A stretch of DNA of 64,000 nucleotides. Origin: Bacillota bacterium (lineage in GTDB: Bacteria; Bacillota_I; Bacilli_A; RF39; UBA660). This document shows positions 58,960 through 64,000 of this stretch, piece by piece. A program made the position numbers and the translations under genes. The notes below the pieces were generated by a model. That model was not told the DNA's origin, ran no database searches, and worked only from the letters and a program-made list of their open reading frames with translations. Numbering within the stretch: position 1 is the first letter of the stretch; every line of letters starts with the position of its first letter. Location of the stretch: the NCBI GenBank assembly GCA_003149915.1, contig QAMK01000009.1, positions 32,904 through 96,903 on the forward strand. The letters run 5' to 3'.

Positions 58960-60015
58960 ATGTTTGAAAGATTAGATGCAATTGAAAAAAAGTATAATGA
59001 ATTGAATCAAGAACTATTAAAACCTGAAACATTGAGTGATATTAACAGAACACGTGATCTTTCAAAAGAAATCTCATCTTTAGAAGAAACGGTTTCTTGC
59101 TACCAAGAATATAAAAAGGTAGTTACCGATATGGAAGAAGCAAAAGAGTTGCAACGAGATCCAGAAATGGCTGAATTTGCAAGGGAAGAATACGATACTC
59201 TTTCTGTAAAACAAAAGGATTTGTATCATCGTTTGGAAATTTTGCTAATTCCGAAAGATCCGAACGATGGTAAAAACGTTATCGTTGAGATTCGTGGTGC
59301 TGCAGGTGGTGATGAAGCGAACATCTTTGCTGGAGATTTATTCCGTATGTACCAACATTATGCCGAAAGTCAAGGTTGGAAAACAGAGATTATCGATGCT
59401 ACAGAAGGCGATGCAGGTGGCTTTGCTCAGATTGAGTTTATGGTAAAAGGGGACAACGTTTATTCTAAATTGAAGTATGAAAGTGGTTCTCACCGTGTTC
59501 AAAGAGTTCCGGTGACAGAATCTAACGGTCGTATTCAGACGTCTACAGCAACTGTTTTGGTTATGCCAGAAGTAGAAGATGTCAGTATCGAAATTAATCC
59601 AAACGATTTACGTATCGATGTTTATTGTGCTAGCGGTCATGGTGGCCAAGGAGTTAATACGACACCATCTGCTGTTCGGATTACGCACTTACCTACAAAT
59701 ACGGTTGTAACGTGCCAAAATGAAAGGAGTCAAATTCAGAATAAAGAACAAGCTATGAAAGTATTGCGGGCTCGTCTTTTTGAAGCAAAACAAAGAGAAC
59801 AAGATGAAAAATTAGGTAGTGAACGGAAGAGTAAAATTGGTACGGGAGATCGTGCTGAGAAGATTCGTACGTACAATTATCCACAGAATCGCGTTACAGA
59901 TCATAGAATTGGGTATACGACCAATACCTTAGACCGTGTTATGAATGGTGACTTAGAAGGTATTATCGATGCTTTGATTACAGAAGACCAAAAACGTCAG
60001 TTAGCTGGTGAATAA
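58960..60015 (+). CDS. prfA: Peptide chain release factor 1
   Basis: Recognises UAA/UAG stops, 351 aa. The HGGQGVNTTPSAVRITHLPT block (GGQ about residue 229-231) catalyses release. The anticodon-like loop corresponding to PxT is ESGSHRVQRVPVTESNGRIQTST (PVT, about 186-188). Start at 58960 after GGAGGGAC. Its stop overlaps prmC (TAATG), coupling the factor to the enzyme that methylates its GGQ glutamine. Confidence 0.97.
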   Translation: MFERLDAIEKKYNELNQELLKPETLSDINRTRDLSKEISSLEETVSCYQEYKKVVTDMEEAKELQRDPEMAEFAREEYDTLSVKQKDLYHRLEILLIPKDPNDGKNVIVEIRGAAGGDEANIFAGDLFRMYQHYAESQGWKTEIIDATEGDAGGFAQIEFMVKGDNVYSKLKYESGSHRVQRVPVTESNGRIQTSTATVLVMPEVEDVSIEINPNDLRIDVYCASGHGGQGVNTTPSAVRITHLPTNTVVTCQNERSQIQNKEQAMKVLRARLFEAKQREQDEKLGSERKSKIGTGDRAEKIRTYNYPQNRVTDHRIGYTTNTLDRVMNGDLEGIIDALITEDQKRQLAGE

Positions 60016-60830
60016 TGACAGTTGAAGAATTGATTGTCTATGGTAAAAGTAAGATATCTAGTACTCATGCTAAGATGTTGTTAGCCATCTTGTTAGATGT
60101 GAATTCTTTGGAATTACTAACGATGTTGGACTCGGTTGTCAGTGATGAAATTGTTCAAGATTACAAGGAAAAAGTTCAGAAAATTCGGGATAATCAACCG
60201 ATTCAGTACGTTGTTGGTACCGTTAATTTTTACGGAAATATTTTTCATGTAAATCCAAACGTTTTGATTCCGAGATTTGAGACTGAAGAACTTGTCGAGA
60301 ATGTGCTAAACTATATTCGATATGAGTTTTCAGATGCAAAGCGCGTAATCGACTTAGGTTGTGGTTCTGGTGCGATTGGTTTGACAATTAAGAAAAAATG
60401 TCCAGAATTGGATGTGACGTTGTTAGATATCAGTCCACTTGCTTTGGAAGTGGCGAAAGAAAATGCCGCAAGCCTCGAGTTAGATGTCTGCTTTATTCAA
60501 AGTGATATGTGGAGCGAGGTCGATGAAAAGTACGATATTATCATTAGCAATCCACCTTATATTCGTAATGATGAAGAAATTCAAGATATCGTTCGTGATA
60601 ATGAACCAGCTCTTGCCCTTTATGGGGGAGCGGATGGGTTAGATTGCTATCGTAAAATTAGAGAACGTTTACTAGAACATACCTGTAATCAGTTTCTTTT
60701 AGCGATGGAGATTGGCGATTTGCAAAAAGACGCGGTCGTATCGTTATTTTCTGATATTCCAAATGTTCAGATTGTCACAAAGAAAGACTTACAGGGAAGA
60801 GACCGTATGGTATTCGTTATGCGAAAATAG
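60015..60830 (+). CDS. prmC: Release-factor glutamine N5-methyltransferase PrmC
   Basis: Methylates the GGQ glutamine of RF1 and RF2. 271 aa with the N-terminal helical recognition domain (QPIQYVVGTVNFYGNIFHVNPNVLIPRFETE), motif I IDLGCGSGAIGLTIKK (about 115-130) and the catalytic NPPYI (about 186-190). Translationally coupled to prfA. Confidence 0.96.
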   Translation: MTVEELIVYGKSKISSTHAKMLLAILLDVNSLELLTMLDSVVSDEIVQDYKEKVQKIRDNQPIQYVVGTVNFYGNIFHVNPNVLIPRFETEELVENVLNYIRYEFSDAKRVIDLGCGSGAIGLTIKKKCPELDVTLLDISPLALEVAKENAASLELDVCFIQSDMWSEVDEKYDIIISNPPYIRNDEEIQDIVRDNEPALALYGGADGLDCYRKIRERLLEHTCNQFLLAMEIGDLQKDAVVSLFSDIPNVQIVTKKDLQGRDRMVFVMRK

Positions 60831-60892
60831 AATTTCTATTTTCTTTTTGTATAGAAATTTTCTTCCATCATCAATATGAAATAGGTGATTGG

Positions 60893-61402
60893 ATGAAAAA
60901 AATAATCTTGTGTATTGGTGCTTTTGTTATCTTGCTTGGCAGTTTTAAGCACGTTGTCGAACCGGTGATTCCAGAGGAGTCTTTTCGATTTCGTATCATT
61001 GCGAATAGCAATAGTAGTTACGATCAGGAAATTAAAATGCATGTTCGTTCTCTGTTCAATCAAAAATTATCCACTGTCATGTCATCAGCTTCTAGTATTT
61101 CGGAAACAAAAGAAACGATTTCAGCTATGTTACCGGATTTAGAACAGATTTTAGAGGAAGAAGTTCCATATTCGTATCGCATCTCACTTGGTCAAAACTA
61201 TTTTCCAGAAAAAAAGTATAAAGGTGGTACGTATCCAGAAGGATATTATGAATCTTTGGTTATTACATTAGGAGAAGGTGCGGGAGAGAATTGGTGGTGT
61301 GTTTTATTTCCACCGTTTTGTATGTTAGATGCAACGGAAACAGAAGAAGATCAGGTAGAATATGATTTTTTCTTATTTGAATTATTTGATTACCTCTTTT
61401 GA
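60893..61402 (+). CDS. spoIIR: Stage II sporulation signalling protein SpoIIR
   Basis: A 169-aa secreted protein made in the forespore that triggers pro-sigma-E processing by SpoIIGA. Signal/anchor segment (about residues 3-20), then EESFRFRIIANSNSSYDQEIKMHVR, LGQNYFPEKKYKGGTYPEGYYESLVITLGEGAGENWWCVLFPPFC, the family hallmark. It ends shortly after, as in minimal SpoIIR proteins. Start at 60893, AGGTGATTGG upstream. Position after prmC is as in Bacillus (prfA-prmC..spoIIR). Strong marker of sporulation ability. Confidence 0.95.
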   Translation: MKKIILCIGAFVILLGSFKHVVEPVIPEESFRFRIIANSNSSYDQEIKMHVRSLFNQKLSTVMSSASSISETKETISAMLPDLEQILEEEVPYSYRISLGQNYFPEKKYKGGTYPEGYYESLVITLGEGAGENWWCVLFPPFCMLDATETEEDQVEYDFFLFELFDYLF

Positions 61403-61479
61403 TACTTACTTGACAATGAATTGCGGAACACTTCTTGCTTTTCTAAATGTTCTATATTATGATTAAAACGGGTGATAAT

Positions 61480-62334
61480 ATGTTAGTAAATTCAAGAGAA
61501 ATGCTGCAAAAAGCAAAAGCGGGAAAATATTCAATCCCACAATTTAATATTAATAATTTGGAATGGACGAAGTACATTTTAGAGGAATGTAACCGTGTCA
61601 ATTGTCCAGTTATCTTAGGAGTAAGTGAAGGTGCTGCTAAGTACATGGGTGGATTTCAAGTAGTCAGTGCAATGGTTCATGGCATGATACAGGCTTTCAA
61701 TCCTAGTATCGATGTTGTTCTTCATTTGGACCATGGGCATTCGGTAGAAAACTGTAAGGCTGCTATCGATGCTGGATTTACATCAGTTATGATTGACGGC
61801 TCTACCCTTCCTTTGGATGAAAATATTGCTCTTACGAAAGAAGTTGTTCAATATGCTCATTCTAAGGATGTGACTGTAGAAGGTGAAGTCGGTTGTGTCG
61901 GTGGTGAAGAAGACGGGTTTGTATCTGAAAAGTTGTATGCAAGATACGAAGATGTTATCCGCTTCTGTGAGGAGACAAATGTCGACACGATTGCACCAGC
62001 ATTGGGTAGTGTTCATGGTATTTATAAAGGCGAACCAAAGTTAGACTTCGATACGATGAAACGCATTTCAGAAAATGTCGCGATACCGTTAGTATTACAT
62101 GGTGGTAGTGGAATCCCAGATAATATGATTCAAAAGGCAATCTCTTGTGGAATTTGTAAGATTAATATCAATACAGAATTGCAACAAGCTTGGCACAATG
62201 GTGTCTTAGAGTTTGTTGCTGAAAATAAAGATGTTTATGATCCGAGAAAAGTCATCGGTAGTGGAGAAAAGCCAATGAAGGCAGAAATCGATCATAAAAT
62301 TCAAGTTTTTTTGAGCAAATATGATGGTGATTAA
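61480..62334 (+). CDS. fba: Class II fructose-1,6-bisphosphate aldolase
   Basis: Zinc-dependent aldolase of glycolysis, 284 aa. LVNSREMLQKAKAGKYSIPQFNINNLEW, HLDHGHSVENCKAAIDAGFTSVMIDGS (zinc His and catalytic Asp around residue 83), VEGEVGCVGGEEDG, LHGGSGIPD and KININTELQ are in order. Start at 61480 after CGGGTGATAAT. In B. subtilis the run is rpoE-pyrG-..-fba-murAB, matching the neighbourhood here. A tagatose-bisphosphate role cannot be fully excluded from sequence. Confidence 0.95.
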   Translation: MLVNSREMLQKAKAGKYSIPQFNINNLEWTKYILEECNRVNCPVILGVSEGAAKYMGGFQVVSAMVHGMIQAFNPSIDVVLHLDHGHSVENCKAAIDAGFTSVMIDGSTLPLDENIALTKEVVQYAHSKDVTVEGEVGCVGGEEDGFVSEKLYARYEDVIRFCEETNVDTIAPALGSVHGIYKGEPKLDFDTMKRISENVAIPLVLHGGSGIPDNMIQKAISCGICKININTELQQAWHNGVLEFVAENKDVYDPRKVIGSGEKPMKAEIDHKIQVFLSKYDGD

Positions 62335-62368
62335 TACAATATAATAGTGTATTAGTCTGGAGGTAAAA

Positions 62369-63622
62369 ATGAAACAGTTAGTAATCGATGGAGGCGAAAC
62401 TCTATCAGGAAGTATTAGAATAAGTGGGGCGAAAAATAGTGCAGTTGCGTTAATACCAGCTGCCTTACTAGCGAGTGATACTGTTACCATTTGTAATGTT
62501 CCGGATATCACAGATATTGATGCATTATCAGAGTGTTTAAAGTTTTTAGGGGCTTCGGTTAGAAGAGCGAGTGAATCGATGGTCATCGATCCTAGTCAGA
62601 TTGAAAATAAGGAAATTCCAGAACACTTAGCAAAGAAGTTGCGTGCTTCTTACTACTTTATGGGAGCATTGCTTGGTAAATATCATCATGTTGAAATGTA
62701 TTTTCCAGGTGGATGTTCGATTGGAAAACGACCGATTAATTTACATTTAAAAGGGTTTGAGGCATTGGGAGCAACGGTATCTAGTGAAGGTAACAAGTAT
62801 GTGGTCGATGCCGAGGAACTACGTGGTGCTAATATTTATTTGGATATCGCATCTGTCGGAGCAACGATTAATATTATGTTAGCGGCTGTTTTGGCAAAGG
62901 GAGATACGGTTATTGATAATGCTGCTAAAGAACCTGAAATTGTCAACGTTGCTACTTTTTTAAATAATATGGGAGCTTCTATTTCTGGAGCAGGTACATC
63001 AACAATTAAAATTCATGGCGTCAGTGAATTGCATGGTTGCTATCATGAAGTGATTCCAGATCGAATTGAGGCTGGCACGTATGCCATTATTGCTGCTTTG
63101 ACTGGAAATTATTTAAAAATCGACAATTTGATTCCAGAACATATCGATTCTTTATTATCGAAATTTGACGAAATCGGTGTATATTATGAAGTTGGTAGCG
63201 ATTATGTCATCATTAATCATGAGGGAGAATATCGTGCTACTAACATTACGACAGCAGTGTATCCTGGTTTCCCAACTGATTTACAACAACCGTTTTCCAT
63301 TTTATTAACACAGTGCAAGGGAACATCTAAAATTCAAGAAAAGATTTTTGAAAACCGTTTTATGCACATCCCTTATGTATGCAAAATGGGCGCAGATTGT
63401 AATGTAGAAGAAAATACGGCCGAAATTACGGGTATTTCTAAATTGCATGGCGAGGAAGTAGTAGCAACTGATTTACGTGCAGGGGCTGCTTTGGTTGTTG
63501 CCGGTTTGATTGCTGACGGTACAACTCGAATTTCAAATGCAGAACATATTTTACGCGGATACGAGAACATTGTTGAAAAACTTTCCAATGTCGGTGCAAA
63601 AATTCGAATCGAGGAAAAATAA
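62369..63622 (+). CDS. murA: UDP-N-acetylglucosamine 1-carboxyvinyltransferase MurA
   Basis: First committed step of peptidoglycan synthesis; transfers enolpyruvate from PEP. 417 aa, two inside-out barrels. ISGAKNSAVALIPAALLA holds the conserved Lys-Asn; the active-site Cys is in PGGCSIGKRPINLHLKG (about residue 116), making it fosfomycin-type Cys. TDLQQPFSILLTQ and RAGAALVVAGLIADG follow. SGGAGG-type ribosome-binding site CTGGAGG. Firmicutes usually have two paralogues; next to fba suggests MurAB/MurZ type. Confidence 0.97.
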   Translation: MKQLVIDGGETLSGSIRISGAKNSAVALIPAALLASDTVTICNVPDITDIDALSECLKFLGASVRRASESMVIDPSQIENKEIPEHLAKKLRASYYFMGALLGKYHHVEMYFPGGCSIGKRPINLHLKGFEALGATVSSEGNKYVVDAEELRGANIYLDIASVGATINIMLAAVLAKGDTVIDNAAKEPEIVNVATFLNNMGASISGAGTSTIKIHGVSELHGCYHEVIPDRIEAGTYAIIAALTGNYLKIDNLIPEHIDSLLSKFDEIGVYYEVGSDYVIINHEGEYRATNITTAVYPGFPTDLQQPFSILLTQCKGTSKIQEKIFENRFMHIPYVCKMGADCNVEENTAEITGISKLHGEEVVATDLRAGAALVVAGLIADGTTRISNAEHILRGYENIVEKLSNVGAKIRIEEK

Positions 63623-63669
63623 TTGTTAGTTAAACAGTAAAATGCAAAACATCAAAAAATATAATAATT

Positions 63670-63703
63670 ACAAGGGTTAATGCAAATTAATCCTTGTATT
63701 TTT
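63670..63703 (+). terminator. Intrinsic terminator after murA
   Basis: ACAAGGGTTAAT / ATTAATCCTTGT stem (one G-U) with a GCAA tetraloop (63670-63697), then T-run. Confidence 0.85.
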
Positions 63704-63757
63704 GTTAAAATTTAGTAAAATAGTATTAAAAAAAGGAAATTATTGCATACCAAAAAG

Positions 63758-63793
63758 AAGTTGTAATAATTTTTAAAAAATTAAATGCAACTT
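63758..63793. repeat. Imperfect inverted repeat, possible insertion-sequence end
   Basis: AAGTTGTAATAATTTTT and its near-complement AAAAATTAAATGCAACTT face each other 41 bp beyond the transposase stop. IS30-type elements often end in AGTTGCA-like repeats, so this may be the element's terminal repeat region; the other end is outside the window. Confidence 0.35.
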
Positions 63794-63834
63794 TTATTTT
63801 AGAATATGAGAATCAATTGTTTTCTTTTTAGGGA

Positions 63835-64000
63835 TTATTTTTGAATTAATTTATATCCCAAATTAACTTCATCTTTCTTGATTTTCTTAAGATGAAGTAA
63901 TTTAGATATATCTTCGCCATATTGATTGGAAAAAATAGAATATGGTGTTTGATAATCTAAGGTTTTGCGTTGAACGTTGTTGATATGATTCATCATATCG
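63835..64000 (-). CDS. IS30-family-like transposase, C-terminal part (partial)
   Basis: The last ~54 residues of a minus-strand protein entering from the window edge: INNVQRKTLDYQTPYSIF followed by a short Lys-rich helix and EVNLGYKLIQK before TAA. N-N-x-x-R-K-x-L-x-x-x-T-P-y-x-x-F is the C-terminal pattern of IS30-type DDE transposases, which read LNNRPRKCLGYKTPYEVF. The catalytic Asp/Glu residues lie outside the window. The family call is based on this pattern only. Confidence 0.6.
   Translation of the reverse strand, partial: DMMNHINNVQRKTLDYQTPYSIFSNQYGEDISKLLHLKKIKKDEVNLGYKLIQK

Noticed and set aside
60831..60875. AATTTCTAT/ATAGAAATT inverted repeat between prmC and spoIIR as another start-codon hairpin.
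   Set aside because: It ends about 30 bp before the spoIIR ribosome-binding site and does not cover the start; more likely a weak terminator after prmC.

Overview
The window is the replication-origin region of a low-GC, endospore-forming member of the Firmicutes, most like class Bacilli. Evidence for Bacilli is the gene order, the Noc/ParB pair, the RNA polymerase delta subunit, a ComK homologue, T-box regulation and a short SRP RNA. Evidence for sporulation is SpoVG, YabP, YabQ, YabG, SpoVT, BofA, SpoIIIJ/YidC, Jag and SpoIIR. UGA is a normal stop. I see no rRNA, tRNA or CRISPR array and only the tail of one insertion sequence, at the right edge. I cannot name the species.

Left arm (1-32.65 kb, nearly all minus strand, transcribed away from oriC). 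Read outward from dnaA the order is dnaA, dnaN, comK-like, recF, gyrB, gyrA, a Noc-site/parS array, SRP RNA, tadA, dnaX, ybaB, recR, bofA, holB, ricT, trmN6-like, rsmI, pth, mfd, a hypothetical gene, spoVT, a Met T-box with dut-metG, tatD, a 3D-domain protein, a TasA-like gene, a SipW-type signal peptidase, ksgA, yabG, yabQ/yabP/spoVG (plus strand), divIC and tilS. This is a compressed form of the first ~80 kb of the Bacillus subtilis map, with substitutions: comK-like where rlbA sits, and the sipW/tasA-like pair where rnmV sits.

Right arm (32.65-58 kb, mostly plus strand). rpmH, rnpA, yidC, jag, mnmE, mnmG, rsmG, noc, parA, parB, mscS, yyzM (DUF951), an AbgT transporter, a structured noncoding transcript, ychF, a class-I amidotransferase-like hydrolase, rpsF-ssb-rpsR, a stand-alone DHH/DHHA1 phosphodiesterase in the gdpP position, rplI, dnaB helicase, a LysM-G5-M23 peptidase, walJ, rlmH, ung, lemA (minus), pduL-like and a class A PBP (minus). 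From 58 kb: DUF1934, rpoE, prfA, prmC, spoIIR, fba, murA, then an IS30-like transposase end.

The most unusual features are: (1) nine copies of a near-identical Noc-binding palindrome within 16 kb around oriC, six of them in an array of about 860 bp next to two parS sites, with DnaA-box-like sequences abutting four of the array sites; (2) a Noc homologue without the usual N-terminal membrane helix and with a long proline-rich linker; (3) perfect 12-13 bp hairpins with 11-nt loops over the ribosome-binding site and start codon of two sporulation genes (bofA, yabG), whose 5' arm coincides with a mother-cell sigma -10-like sequence; (4) an unassigned ~320-nt structured RNA upstream of ychF; (5) a ComK homologue between dnaN and recF.
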